Assembly (NCBI RefSeq): GCF_036320965.1
Contig: NC_092228.1
Location: forward strand, 13,008,307 to 13,072,306
DNA length: 64,000 bases
Reading direction: 5' to 3'
From: Panulirus ornatus
Taxonomy: Eukaryota; Arthropoda; Malacostraca; Decapoda; Palinuridae
Shown: positions 9,608-23,917 of the stretch, piece by piece
Layout of the letters: each line of letters starts with the position of its first letter
Numbering within the stretch: the first letter of the stretch is position 1
Notes under the pieces: generated by a model
The model's database searches: none
What the model saw: only the letters and a program-made list of their open reading frames with translations
Told to the model about the DNA's origin: nothing
Made by a program: the position numbers and the translations under genes

Positions 9608-12600
9608 ATCAACGTTTTGTACATACATTTTGAATCTCAGGTGTATGTGCCTTCAGAACATAAATCTCAAGTCACCAAAGACACTTTTCTCTTCCATTTT
9701 GCGTGGTGTAGACCAGCAGTGTGTCATTGTGGTGCGCATCATAGGTACGGTGAGGATGCAGGGGTAGGTCGTGGACGTGAGGAGTGCTGATGGCTAGCAG
9801 GACCGGGACGTTGAGCCAGCCAGTGTCGTGTGTGACTCCAACGGTAGATCTGCCATTAGTTTCCGTACTGCGCAGTTACCATTAGCTAGGTGGCTGAGCA
9901 GGAGCTCTCCGCAACATTAAGATAGGTTTTTCCTCCTTTAGTGAGCGTGTTGGAGGGGTGTGTGCTTCTCGTGCAATATAGCAACCAGACCCCAGTATAA
10001 GAAAGCCATATAAGGGTGGGCAGGGCAGTATAACAGGTGATCACGGTGCACAGCACAGTTTAGGGTATTCCCTTTCTACCACATGTATATTACGCATGCA
10101 TCGCAACGTATCAACACACTCGCATGCGCATTCACACTCGCGTGCGCACGTATACGCCTATAACTTATTTGAAATGTTTTCAGTTACAGTAATGATGCTA
10201 GAAAAAAAAAATACATGTAGTGTTGACTTGTGTAGAAGAATATTATTCATGTAAATGAGAGACAGATCAAGACGATAAAACTCTTCGGACGTTGTTATTC
10301 GCATTTCAGTAACTTTGGTTAAAGACTGACATTGTAGGGGTAATATATTTTCATTTAACATAAAGGCAACGAAATGGACTCTTATCTGGCATTTTTATAG
10401 GCTAAGGGTTTGAATGTATGTCTTTATAATTTTATCATTTAGTGTAACTAAGTAATCAACATTTCATTTCAGGTCATTGTCTTGAATGAGCCAGCTTTAT
10501 AGTTAAGTCAATTATTCCTTTTTATTGATATGTCAGTATGTCATTTCTTCATCGTGCCCATTTTCTTTGATGGTTGTTGCCGACCCATTTTCTGTGATGG
10601 TGCTGAGCAGTTCCTGAATATGCGTCTGTCGCGGATGCTGCGCAAGGGCAAGCCAGTGTGTCTTGGGGCTGCTGAACTCTCCCCGCTTCAACGACTGCAG
10701 AAACACTTATTCCAAAAGAATGTAATAGAGCTGAGCCGTGAATTTCTTGGTACCACCACAGTCGCAGTCAAATAAAGCATCCCTATAATTTAATGGTCAG
10801 ACGTTGTTTGGCGCGAGTAGCGTGCTAAACGACTCGCCCCCGTTGTTAAAGTCACCAGTAGATAACGACAGCCCAGGACTGGGACGTGTCATAATTACAC
10901 TGTCGGCAGTCATTCCATGATGTCTTGGCGATGGTGTATGTTTGGAAGACTTTGAAGCTTCTACTGCAATGGTATAAATAAAAGTAAATGTAGGGGGCAC
11001 TATAAGAAATACCTTCACGTGTATGTAAAGCACACTGGGGAACCATGTAGTTAGTAAGAGAGGTGTAGAGCCCCAAGAAGTATGAATTGTCACATTGTTT
11101 TATTTTTTCCCCCATTGAAGATTGATGTAAGGGTTATCACTATCAGGTAAAAGCGAGTCAAACAGTTGTATGAACCAACAGAACTTGTGGGAACCTCAAC
11201 TAACCCCAATTTGAGACTGAGAATTACCGTATTATCTAGTATCATAAACGAAATATACCAGAAGCATTGTCGTTGGCTCCCATATTGGTTGCATGCAGTT
11301 GTAGAAAACAGACATGGGTTGTAGACTTCCCAACAACTGAATTCAAATGATAGCATTCATTTTTTTTTTTATTATTTATTCAGTTAACATTGAAAATATC
11401 TTTGATTTAGGTTGCTAGTGGAAAATAGGTTTTCTTGATTTCCAGAGGTGTTTCTCCTTTTACCCACACTTTCCAGATGGTCATTTCTTCCCCCATCATT
11501 ATTATCTTATAATTGTAAGATGAATTGTCAAGCTTCAGATCACATTTCACGAATTTTAATTACTTCGGCCAAGAATAAGTTATTTCTTTGATGCCCCCAC
11601 ACAGGAACTTTGATGGAACTTTATACTAAAAATAGAATTGATTGAGTTTAAGCAATCATGGCCAAATTATTGTTAGAAAACATACAAAGGACGTCCCGGG
11701 CCTGTGGCTGCAGATGTGTCACCTGTCTGTCTAACTTGTCCTGGGCTTAGTTGGCTGTGCTGATCAGTCACTTGTTCTAGAAAAGTTCTAGAGCGTACTT
11801 GTAACACCTAGTGTGCTAGAGGCCCCGTAGAGCACCTAGTCTCCACAAACCATAAGGTGCGCCCTCAGCCCCTTTGCCTCACGTTGTTAGTGTAAGCTGG
11901 ATCTCCTCTGTTATTGTTTATTTTTCATGTTTCTTAGCTGTGAACCTTAGTGTTTGCTTTGTTAAAGAGGTAGTAATTTTATGTTTTTCATTAACAACCT
12001 TAGATTTTTTCATTTTTTTAGACCAGGTATTTTTGGCAACAAGTCTAATGATAGAACTTCGTCATTACGTTATTAGACATGGAAGATATATATCTAGAAT
12101 ATTGTGTTGAGGATTGTATAGGAACGTATCAAGATGATTTGGATAGGAGGCAGATGCTGTAGATAAAGTAGATTTCCTTTTAAATTCTTAAGGAAAACAC
12201 CAGACCAACCATCTGGTTGGGTCGCTCATGGGGTTTTACACCACTGGGATCTTTTTTGCGTCTCCTCTTAGTCCACCATGAAAATTGTTATATGGTTTTA
12301 TGAAATCCATCATCAGCAACCCAACTGTTGATTATAGTCATAGCAGCCAGCCCAGAAAGGTTCAGCAAAACAATAGTCATAATAATGGTGAAGTGTGCCT
12401 CAGTCTAAGTGGTGGGTCATTGACCCTATTCACCATCTAAGGTTGTGTGGCTGAAGAGTCAGGTCATAGTGCAGTGTGGTCAGGAAGCTATTTTCTTTAG
12501 TATTGTCAGCTGCAGGCTAAGTTTAGGCATAGTGTCATGTAGATGCTGAGAGAGAGAGGAGACCTCAAACCCAGGCTCACCATACCTCATGTCAGTGACG

Positions 12601-14589
12601 AGTATCATGTTGCACAAATTAGTTCTGTCACTTAGCACTCTGTCATCTCAAATTAGTCTTCAGTAGAGACAACGGTTGGTATTGTACTTGAAAATCAAAA
12701 CATTTATTTTTTCCTTATTTAAAGACTGATCATCTTTAGATTTTCATCTTCTGACTCTTTAACCCATTTATTTCTCTGTAGTGTCTTCACGTTTACTGTA
12801 ACTATATTGCTTGTGGTGTGTACTTAGATAGTGTTTGTCACACACCTGACACATGTAGAACAAGATAATGCACTAACTCTTGGAAAAGGTTAATGCTGTA
12901 GTGTAAGATTTAATATTGAAATATTTATCAGATAACTTTGTTATTGGGCAAGAATCATCAGCATAAAACTAGCATTGGATGCATTAAGAACAGTTGTATT
13001 TAGTGCTCAAATTTGAAATTGAAAAAACAGACTCCAAAATCATTAAAAAGTCAGTAGCCATGAAATGATAGATCCTGATGAATTTGATCTCATTTTTGTA
13101 TATACTCAGATTATAGGAATGATAAAAGAGAAAGATAATGTATCCATGCTAGTATGCATAATGATAATGGCCTGCCAAGTTTTGATCCCACACTTTTCCT
13201 GTTCTACATTCTTGTATGAAAGTCGCTTGAGATAATAGGCTGGCTTTCTTTATATGATGAACTCTTTTTGTATATGTTGTTACAGCAAATTTATTAGCAA
13301 AAATAGCGAGTATAGGCACATCATACATCAGTGAACACAAGCACGGTGTGTAAGACTGGTATAGGAGGCATGGCATAATACTCGTTGACTTAGTCATGGG
13401 TTCACTGTTGCAGTGCTAACTGGTTTTTTCCTCTATTAGTCTTCTACATTGTTATGCTTTCAATTCTTGCATTTTCAAGCCAGAGCTTATTGGCAATCAC
13501 TCACTCTGAAATCCTTTGAATTCAAGTACAATAATGACAGCCAATCATAGGAGTATATCTGATATAGGAAGGCCAGACATTTCTTATATCATAAAAAACA
13601 GATATTCTAGATAATTTTAGGCTCATCACTGTCTTGCTGAATGCTGCCTATGTTAATGCCCATAGCTGTTGAATTCAGCTTTCTTTTTATGCTTTGTGAA
13701 GTATATTATAGATAAAGAATGGTAATCCTGTTCTTATCTTTGTCTCTCCTATGGATTACAGGAGGTAGCAACAGAAGCATTATTAGTTTGGGCAGTGTCT
13801 GCCCTATATGGTTTATAAGACAAAAAAAGCAATAAACATTGACTTGGGGTGTAAATAAATCCACTTACATGCATTTGATTAATGTGACTTGGGGATGATG
13901 TTGGTCAGATATTTTACTGCAAAGATGGAACTGACAGGAAATACTTGTTTCACATACAATACCAGTTCCCAAACATCCTAACACCATTTATTGTTCAGTT
14001 TACTTAATTATTACTTACTTCTTGCCTCAGTAGTCCCAGCATTCTCTGTACATATGCTGGTGTGTGTATGTGTGTGTATGTATATTTACATACATAGGGG
14101 TGAAGACATGGTACACACATACAAAGTTAAGAGGAGGACAATATGAGCATAAAGCTCTCTTACCATGATAAACAAGTATTAAACACACACATCACTACAC
14201 TCTATGACCAGTAGAGGTGGCCTCCTTAAGTTATGCAGGAGCCTCATAAATGCAGAATAGACCCCTAGGGCAGGAGTGTGTATATATATAGATATATGTA
14301 TATATAAGTGCATCCCAATGAAGTTGGTGCAAGTGGGGCTGCTGCAATGATATTGAGGCATATCACTTTACCCCACCTGAAATAGTGTTGGTTTCTGTTG
14401 GTGAGTTTGCCAGCGTACTACATGAACCCATCTCATTACCAATTTACCTGTTGTTGGAGGTGGGAATGTTTTGATGTGCTCCCCACTGATGCCTTGGATT
14501 TTCTTTCCTTTTTTTTCCACTTTTTGTACTTCTACCCTCTACTATGGTTGGAAATACTCACCTCACAAGTGATAAAATGTCTTTAATAG
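9608..14589. other. Long AT-rich non-coding stretch
   Basis: No exon with both good splice sites and a recognisable domain was found. A + strand frame at 10530-10775 (81 codons) is closed by TAA just before an AATAAA-like sequence. Its product is basic and resembles nothing I recognise, so it is left uncalled. GT/TA-rich patches lie at 14057-14090 and 14278-14306. The missing N-terminal M13 exons could lie here but were not identified. Confidence 0.4.
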
Positions 14590-14624
14590 TTGTACTTTAC
14601 AAAGGAAATATGACACTTTAGGAA

Positions 14625-15110
14625 ATGTATAATATTTCTGGGAAGAGCTTGACATTAGTTCAATGCTGGGTGAAGAAATTTAATGATAGGAATGGTACTG
14701 TTACAATGACCCATGTGAAATGCCAAGGGAAGGCCAGAGAAACCTCTCCATGTTCTCTTTATGTCCTTAAGTCTCAAGTGGATGCACATCTTTGCTTAAG
14801 GGGAAAAGGATTAAACAACATTAGACTGCTCAGAAATGTGCCAGTAAGGACTATCCAGTCCCACATAAATGAGGATCTTAAGCACCAGAGCTGCAGGCTG
14901 CATCCCAAATGGCTTGTAACCTGTATGCACCAGAAGAAAGGAGTTGATTTTTGCAAAGAATATGAAGTGTGGGATACGGCTGAGTACGGAATTATCTTGT
15001 GGAGTGCTGAGTCCTCTTTTTCTGTGACAGGTGGCAGGCATATGTGTACAGGCCAATCTAATTTGCTCTGTCCCATGTAAACCTCGCACCCAACTGTATG
15101 TCCAGGCCTC
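14625..15110 (+). pseudogene. Decayed Tc1/mariner-type transposase fragment
   Basis: The + strand frame of about 150 codons has the layout of an IS630/Tc1-mariner transposase. It has a helix-turn-helix-like start (VQCWVKKFNDR), a QGKARETS linker like the QGRPRKTS-type linkers of the family, a second DNA-binding stretch, and a catalytic-domain segment ending WSAESSFSVTG. In active relatives that segment reads W-S-D-E-S-x-F-x-V. Here the catalytic Asp is Ala. The frame then stops at 15078-15080, although family-like sequence seems to continue briefly. No terminal inverted repeats were found. It is a dead remnant inside non-coding DNA. Confidence 0.6.
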
Positions 15111-15360
15111 AAGCCTTTAAAGCATCTTTCTTTCAGTCCTTCAGCTTCCTCTTTTGGCTTTCCCTTTTCCTTTTTCCTTCACTTCTGACTTGTATTCTCT
15201 CTAAGTACTTATCATCTCCTTGCTCATCCTCTCCATATGTCCAAACTATTTTGGCATGTCCTCTTCAGTTCTCATATGTAACCTTCTTATCACCACACCA
15301 CTCTTTTATCTTATCATTTCTTATTTGATCAACCCTCCTTACAGCATATACTATTTGACC
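15100..15360 (-). mobile_element. Diverged RTE-type LINE fragment (end of reverse transcriptase ORF)
   Basis: On the - strand the sequence follows the C-terminal part of the young RTE copies in this window: the W-F-D-x-V region, then the V-W-x-x-M-E-R-M region, then the basic stretch. It is much diverged and contains stops. It probably belongs to a related but different RTE subfamily. Confidence 0.5.
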
Positions 15361-17534
15361 ACACCTGGATCTTCTCTAGATCTTTTTGAAGGTTCCTGAT
15401 GACTTGTAACATCCTTCATAATTCTTGTCATTTGCATGCATATTTACATGTGAATTCAGTCCCTCTGGAGTAAATCATTTACATAGGCAAGGAATAGCAT
15501 CGGCCTGAAGGTGAAGCCCAGTAGGATTCTACCATTTATTATCACTCAGCTTGAGAACATGCCTCTTTGTGTAATTTTTTACCTTGATTATTTGCAACTT
15601 GCCTGTCTTTATCTCCAATTTTTCATCAGCTTTTTGTGAAGAAGAACTTCATAGACTTTCTAGCAATCCCTGATAACACACGGTCTACCCACCTATCTTT
15701 TTTGCCAGAACCAGTATTCATTTTCATTGAAGTGTGTTTGTTTTTGTGTATTTATGTGTTACTGTATTTGTTCATGAATATTTTCTGTCAAAGTCAGGGT
15801 ACATTGTACTGTCTTTACTCTCCAGACATTATCTATCTTTACTTATTTAACAAATTATCGTTAAAGACGATCTTTTGCCAAAGTTTGTGGACTCACCTTC
15901 ATAGCACTATCTGACTATTTCTGATAGCTCCTGCTTAGTTTTTTCATATACACTGCACTAACCTCTATTGTGCACTTGTCTTCTTTAATATCTCATTATT
16001 TTTCTGTTTAAATGAAAGTTTGATATGATAATGCCCATCTTAAAATTTGATAAAGAATATATGTTAAGGGACTGCTAGTTGTATAAACCTTGAGTACTTT
16101 TTCTGAACATATTAATGAATTTTCTTTTCCAGTTTCTTACATGTTTCTTCACTTGTATTCCCTCTTCAGTTATATGCTTGTATGTACAGTCATACCATGA
16201 AGTACTTCTACCCCGAGTGTGATAGATTTTGAACTGAACACTACATAGTGGTAGAAAGCTTGATTGGAACATCATTGCATTAAGGCACATGACAGCAAGA
16301 TTGTCACTATTGGCCCCCAATATTATTATATACGGAAAGCAGGGCTGCCAGCTTGGAAGCCAAAGGTGATAGCTTTTGTTCTGAATTTTTTGCAGGTTTG
16401 TAATAGTGTTTGGCACTGCAGGGGTAAAAGTAGTTTATAATGAGACTATGCAAGACTTGGTGATTGAAAAACTCTGTTTTGTTTTGCTTTACAAAAACAG
16501 ATTGACATTTACTGGTGGACATATTCCTGCCCCACTGTCACCACTTTTTACTGTGCATTCAGTGTTGTGTTGGGAATATGTACACAAATACTTGTGCTTT
16601 GTGTAAACAAAGAAGTGATACTTTATCATTACATATACCTTTCCCCATTGTCCTTCTAACACTAGGGCGATTGCCTGTGAGTAGATGTATGCTCTATGTG
16701 TATCTCACAGGTGTGAGTTTTTATTTATCACCAGTTTTATTAGGTGCAAAGTGAATTAGATAGTAAGACTGTCAGATGAAATCAAGATAGTTAATAGTTA
16801 TTACATAGAAGACACTCTTTGTCAAGAATATTTTTTTTTTCAATCTCGCCCTATTCATTTCACACATCTTTGTCTAATGTGAACCTTCTTGCATAATTCC
16901 ATGTACTGATCTGAGGCCTTTCCATTTTACACTTGTATCAAGCTTGCCTTTTTCTTTATGCATCAGGTTTGTTTATAACCTTACTCTGTTAACCGTACAA
17001 AAGCCACCCATGTAATTTCATTTGATTTTGGCACTACATTCTTCAGCATGTTTAATGTTTTTATTTAAGTGATAATTATTTTGTTTCAGATGAAATGCTG
17101 CAAATGTCATCATACCATATTAAAAATGATTGGTTATGCTTTTTGTTAAGAAATTTTTTGCCGTAGGTTTCCTAATTGACAATACTATGAATCATTTTCA
17201 TGTACATTTAGCCTTTTTCTTTCACTGTGATTGCATATATGATATGAGTATTGCTTATGTATATTAAAAAAGTTTGAAATTTTGAAGCCATCAGAATGGT
17301 CACATTACAGTAGCTTTTGATATCTTTGACAAAACTAATTTTTGTATACATTTGTTAGATTTGCTTATCAAACTTTAAACCCCTCCATCAGTATGATAAA
17401 CATCAGTTTTTAGTTCTTTTCGTATGTACATAATCGTAACCTTCATCTTTTTACATCTAAGTTCTCTGTTTCTCAAGGACAAGTCACAGAATTCCATGGT
17501 TTATAGCATTTTACATCCTCATTATCTCTTACAG
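15361..17534. other. AT-rich non-coding stretch before the first certain M13 exon
   Basis: No gene recognised. 15380-15720 has the look of an old interspersed repeat but no domain could be read. The rest is AT-rich intron-like sequence leading to a pyrimidine-rich acceptor (attatctcttacag) at 17534. Confidence 0.4.
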
Positions 17535-17738
17535 GTGGAGCAAACGTATAAACAGTACATAAAGGACACAGTGAAGCTTTTTGATGCCACTGGGCCCGAT
17601 GCACTTGAATTTGCAGCTCACCTTTTCCACTATGAGAGTCGCATCGCAGAGATCACCCCATCAGACAGCATCCTGAATGACCCCCTTGCCTCAAATAACC
17701 TCATATCCATTGGTGAACTCTCTCAAATTGCTCGTAGT
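17535..17738 (+). CDS. M13 gene, first certain exon (product residues 1-68)
   Basis: Acceptor tacag before 17535, donor GTGAGT after 17738, phase 0 at both ends. The peptide starts VEQTYKQYIKDTVKLF and contains ESRIAEIT and a NLISIGELSQI stretch. This matches the M13 segment after the D-Y-Y region, where the long helix (Y-x-x-x-x-x-x-x-x-L) precedes the E-x-x-I-A motif and the 'Y-N-x-M-T-L-A-Q-L' helix. In neprilysin this is around residue 215-290. The start is open, so more coding sequence must lie upstream. Confidence 0.88.
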
Positions 17739-19053
17739 GTGAGTAGATATAGAATATTCACGTTAACCATGTTTGCTAGATTAGTACAGAGATGATCATG
17801 AAAAGATTATAAAATTTCCTGTAGGGAGAACCTGAAAGAGAAGTACTTATTGATGGTGCATCTGATGAGGCAGCTTTTTTTAATAAAGTCACTTGAAAAT
17901 GTTTTTTATTAAGTACACACTAAAAAATATGTCGTAAAGTCTCATGTGCACACATTTTCATACTTCCAAGCAACAACACAGACCTTGCAGACCTTTTTTT
18001 TGGTGGGACATCTATGTAGGACCCATGAACCACAAGGTCAGTGAGCAAAAGCTTCATCCCTCCATTTCAGTACAACAGGGTAGAAAGGTAGAAAATCATG
18101 GCATCTGATTTCTAGAACTGTGCAACGCTGCAAGACTTGTTATCCCACCAGAAGCAAACAAGCAAACATTAGAGGCTGTTCTGTATATAAAACCTGTCGC
18201 TTTTTATTTCTTTTCTTTTTTCACCTGAGAAACTTGCAGCATGCAAGAAAAAACTACAGAAATATTGAAAAGAAAACTTGACATGTGGATGAAATCAGTC
18301 CTAGATGAACTCAGACAAATATGGAATGGCATGGAAAAATAATCTTGTTCATCAAACAAAATCAGTAGTGATTGCTACTGCGTACTAGTGCTGTCATGGA
18401 AATGTCTCTTCACTAGTACTTTCTCTCTGTGAAAGAGAACCTAAATGGAATTTGATAAAGAGAAATTTGATCAGTCAAGTCATGGAACATTTAACAAGAT
18501 ATCTCTGCCTTCCTAAAAGGGCTTTATAATGAAAGAAATACAGAGCAGAGAAAATTTCAAAGATATAGGAGTTATTACAAAGGAAAGTTTGAATTTGAGG
18601 AGCACATTGATAGAATTGTTCCATCAAGGCAAATAATGAATGGCACGAGAATGAGAACTTTCACAGCAAGAGACAGAAAGTTGATGATGACTTCGTTCAA
18701 CATATTGATAAGAAGCAAAATATATATAATAATGCTGTTTTGTGTAGTCACCATTTGTACAGATAGAATGAAAGAAAACAAAATTAATGAGCTGGAGCAT
18801 ATGACCTCTGCAGTTTACAAAGATGGGCCTTAATATATTTATATATTTAATATACTTATGGAGAGGACAGAGGCTACATTACTGACCGGAGTAATTGCTC
18901 AAAGGTGGGAAGGTGAGGGCCAGTACCAGAAACAACAGTGCCAGCTTTCGACACCAGGTATTTCCATGGGAGGGCGATAACATCTGTCACGGCTGGAGTG
19001 CCAGTAACAGGCTGGAGGGACAATGCAGTGCCAGGGAGGATTACATACTTAAT

Positions 19054-19086
<33 letters not shown>

Positions 19087-22000
19087 ATACTTTGTCGCTG
19101 TCTCCCGCGTTTGCGAGGTAGCGCAAGGAAACAGGCGAAAGAAATGGCCCAACCCCCCCCCCCCATACACATGTACATACACACGTCCACACACGCAAAT
19201 ATACATACCTACACAGCTTTCCATGGTTTACCCCAGACGCTTCACATGCCTTGCTTCAATCCACTGACAGCACGTCAACCCCTGTATACCACATGACTCC
19301 AATTCACTCTATTTCTTGCCCTCATTTCACCCTCCTGCATGTTCAGGCCCCGATCACACAAAATCTTTTTCACTCCATCTTTCCACCTCCAATTTGGTCT
19401 CCCTCTTCTCCTCGTTCCCTCCACCTCCGACACATATATCCTCTTGGTCAATCTCTCCTCACTCATTCTCTCCATGTGCCCAAACCATTTCAAAACACCC
19501 TCTTCTGCTCTCTCAACCACGCTCTTTTTATTTCCACACATCTCTCTTACCCTTACGTTACTTACTCGATCAAACCACCTCACACCACACATTGTCCTCA
19601 AACATCTCATTTCCAGCACATCCATCCTCCTGCGCACATCTCTATCCATAGCCCACGCCTCGCAACCATACAACATTGTTGGAACCACTATTCCCTCAAA
19701 CATACCCATTTTTGCTTTCCGAGATAATGTTCTCGACTTCCACACATTTTTCAAGGCTCCCAAAATTTTTGCCCCCTCCCCCACCCTATGATCCACTTCC
19801 GCTTCCATGGTTCCATCCGCTGACAGATCCACTCCCAGATATCTAAAACACTTCACTTCCTCCAGTTTTTCTCCATTCAAACTCACCTCCCAATTGACTT
19901 GACCCTCACCCCTACTGTACCTAATAACCTTGCTCTTATTCACATTTACTCTCAACTTTCTTCTTCCACACACTTTACCAAACTCAGTCACCAGCTTCTG
20001 CAGTTTCTCACATGAATCAGCCACCAGCGCTGTATCATCAGCGAACAACAACTGACTCACTTCCCAAGCTCTCTCATCCCCAACAGACTTCATACTTGCC
20101 CCTCTTTCCAGGACTCTTGCATTTACCTCCCTTACAACCCCATCCATAAACAAATTAAACAACCATGGAGACATCACACACCCCTGCCGCAAACCTACAT
20201 TCACTGAGAACCAATCACTTTCCTCTCTTCCTACACGTACACATGCCTTACATCCTCGATAAAAACTTTTCACTGCTTCTAACAACTTGCCTCCCACACC
20301 ATATATTCTTAATACCTTCCACAGAGCATCTCTATCAACTCTATCATATGCCTTCTCCAGATCCATAAATGCTACATACAAATCCATTTGCTTTTCTAAG
20401 TATTTCTCACATACATTCTTCAAAGCAAACACCTGATCCACACATCCTCTACCACTTCTGAAACCGCACTGTTCTTCCCCAATCTGATGCTCTGTACATG
20501 CCTTCACCCTCTCAATCAATACCCTCCCATATAATTTACCAGGAATACTCAACAAACTTATACCTCTGTAATTTGAGCACTCACTCTTATCCCCTTTGCC
20601 TTTGTACAATGGCACTATGCACGCATTCCGCCAATCCTCAGGCACCTCACCATGAGTCATACATACATTAAATAACCTTACCAACCAGTCAACAATACAG
20701 TCACCCCCTTTTTTAATAAATTCCACTGCAATACCATCCAAACCTGCTGCCTTGCCGGCTTTCATCTGTATGATGTATGATGATACTTGATAATACATGC
20801 ATGGAAGCAAATAGAAGGCAAAAAGAGTAACTTTATATGTGAAAGCATCTGATCAAGGAAGGTACAGAATCATCATCAGAAGTAATTCTTGGGAACTTAA
20901 AGACAAATAAAAGTATATGTTTGTCCTGCAAAACACATTGAGAGATTATTTGACCCTTAAACATTGGTATCCCCTCCATGGTTCATCCTCATATGCTCAG
21001 AAAAAACTAAAACTTCATACAGAATATGGTTGTATTATATTCTTTTGAAGAAAATATCCATAATATTAGTATACATCAACATACATCAACTTCATACAGA
21101 ATATGGTTGTATTATATTCTTTTGAAGAAAATATCCATAATATTAGTATACATCAACATTTGTGTAAACAGATGGCAGCGTGGAAGCACCTTGTCTGTAA
21201 AAATGTATGGTAATTTTAGGTTTTTCCAGGTGTAAGTGCATTATCTTTACATCAAAACTTATTACACAATTCGTTTTCTTTTCCAGGCATGATTTTGCAC
21301 AACATATATGCATTTTTTTATGTATTGCCTGCCTTTATTGACATGAGTAAATGAACAAATAACATTTTTTTAAAAAAATGTCAAAACTCATACCCCAAAA
21401 TTGTTTTTTTTATTAAAGAACTAAGTACTGTAGTGTGTGCTGACACCTGGCATCACACCTGATAATATATATATGCTTTCTTTAATATCCTTTGGGTGAT
21501 ATAAGATGCATGATAGTTTTCAGCTGTTATAGTAGACTGCTTGTGAATTCTATGGATAATTGGCTGGTGCAAACATCAGATGTAATTTATGATGGAGGTA
21601 GGAAGCTATTAATCATCTGATGATGATAACAGTTTTATAAGCATTATCAGAAGATGATGGGAACAGTTTAATGATTAATGCAATATTAGGAAAAATAAGA
21701 ACCATGCATGGAGTGACTACAGAAATATTCAAATGGAAACTAGAACTCATGACTCCAGTCATTTCCTGATAAACCTCAATTTGGCAACTATAGAAGAGCA
21801 GTGGTAGCAGAAACAAACAGCACAGTCTAACAAGCTAGACTTTCTGTGAGTGCTACTTGCTATCCTTGCCATTTGGCAAAATATTTTCATACTCATAGGT
21901 AGTTACCTTTGTCACAAACATGTCTTTGAAATCATTTTTGACATGTTTATTATCCTGCATAAATACCTCTTGGCTACACATCTCCATATCAGTGACAGAA

Positions 22001-23872
22001 GTTGAACTGTTTCATTGTGTTGTTGATTTCTTGTGGTCTTTCCCAAAGTTTTTCCAAAGAAATATTAAAATCATTATTATTAAGAAGAATTAAGAGTTAA
22101 CTGTTCCTTTATTCCTGGTTTAGGGGAAACATTGTTTGCCAGATTGGCCTGTTCTAAGTAAGCAACAAAATGACTTGATAAATGATCACGTGAACAGAAA
22201 ATATCAGAATGATCATTTTTTCTTATGAAGCATTCCTAGTTTAGGAAAATAACATTACTGCATTTTGTAATGCTAAGTATGCCTTTTGATGTGCATTTGA
22301 TTATTATAGTTCCACCATGTGCAAAGAAAATTAATAACCACAGAAAAATATAAAAACCATTATTGTTTTTTTTATGAATTTAAGATTAACCATATGTACT
22401 TTGGAAAAACATCTTATTTACTAGATTGGCCAGTCTAAAGTATTTAAAAAATGATATTTTTCATATGGGCATATATTGACGACCACACAATAGACACATA
22501 CAAATACATGCACACATACAGAGGTGCATGGGCACTGTTGAACATGGACACATACAAACATACAGTTATCTATAAGAAAAGAAACTGAGGACAGGCACTG
22601 AACTATAGTTAGTCTTCTATCCAGTGAAGGAGGCTGCCTTCTCATTTCTGCCTGTAGATATAGCTTGATAAACAACCTCCAATGAGTAACTGCATCAGAG
22701 GCTTTCTGGCAGTCCAAGAACACAGTCACCCATACTGCTCTTTGTTCTGAGATGGAGCTCATCCTGTCATAGTGGTCTAGAAGATTGGTTATGCATGACC
22801 ACCTTTCCTTAGAACCATGTTGCCTCCCAGATAAAAAGTTTCTTCTGTGCAAGTAGTCATTCATTTGCTCTCTAATTATCTTTTCTGATATTTTACAGAC
22901 AACACTTGTTAGTGAGACTAGCATGCAGATCACTGCAGTTTCCTTATCCCCTTTCTTAGATTTTGACACAATATTTGCCCTTTGGAACTACACGTTCCAC
23001 GAATGACTTATTGAACATCTCAAGTGGTCTAGTTAGTGCCTCCACACATTCTCGTAGCACAGATGAGGAAAATTCATAACCATGGGCATTATGAGTCAAG
23101 TTGTTTTAATAGCCTGAATATGTCAGTTTTGTCATGTATATGTGCAGAAGCTTAGGTTCATGCTTGTAGCATATGTGCATGCATGTCTGTATGTATCTTC
23201 TGTTTATGTATCATATTTACAGGTTCCATGGCTTGCTCTCCTTCGACAGATGTTTCCAAAGAGTAAATTAGACCACAGAACAGATGTGTTGGTAATTTCA
23301 CGGGAATACTTCAGTGATCTCTCCGAACTCATATCCACGACGGATAGAAAGTACGGTACTTGACTTAATGCATTTGTCAGAACCTTAGTTAATGAAATGA
23401 ATCAGAATGGTTTTTACTTTTTTCATAATTTACATTATGTTGTTGATATGCTACTGCAATTACAGTATTGAAATATTCTGAATATTGATGTGTGCATTTG
23501 TCTTTATAAAATCATTCAAATATACACTTACTTCCTGCTTAGGGATCCCTTCTATCTTTATAAGGCTCCCACAGCACACAGGAAGTGGGCCACATCCACT
23601 GATTGGGACCACATATTATAAAGTTTTGTGATGTACATGCATTTATGTACAGAAAGTGTAGGGCAGTTGTAAATGCTAGGAGTCTTCTTTGTGGAAGTTG
23701 CATGAAGGGTCTTGGAATATACTGAAATAGTGTTTGTAGTGTTGCAGTGATGGCTTATGTCCAGAGTGTAGGCAGGAGAGTGTGACTTGTGTTTGTCGGG
23801 GAATTTGGTTTCTGATGGATGTATACCTGGTACGTTGGAGTATATAGCCCCTTTCTCTCTGTCTCTGTCTCT

Positions 23873-23917
<45 letters not shown>

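Noticed and set aside
9259..9628. 121- and 109-codon - strand frames over the minisatellite
   Set aside because: Repeat unit lengths near multiples of three keep frames open. Two different frames are open at once.
9641..9745. Frame after 'gaatctcag' ending at a GTACGG donor, considered as an exon
   Set aside because: Poor pyrimidine tract, directly beside the minisatellite, and no similarity to any M13 segment.
11874..12110. Hydrophobic 78-codon frame, considered as the M13 membrane anchor exon
   Set aside because: AT-rich DNA gives hydrophobic frames by chance. No acceptor or donor fits, and the flanking residues do not look like an M13 stalk.
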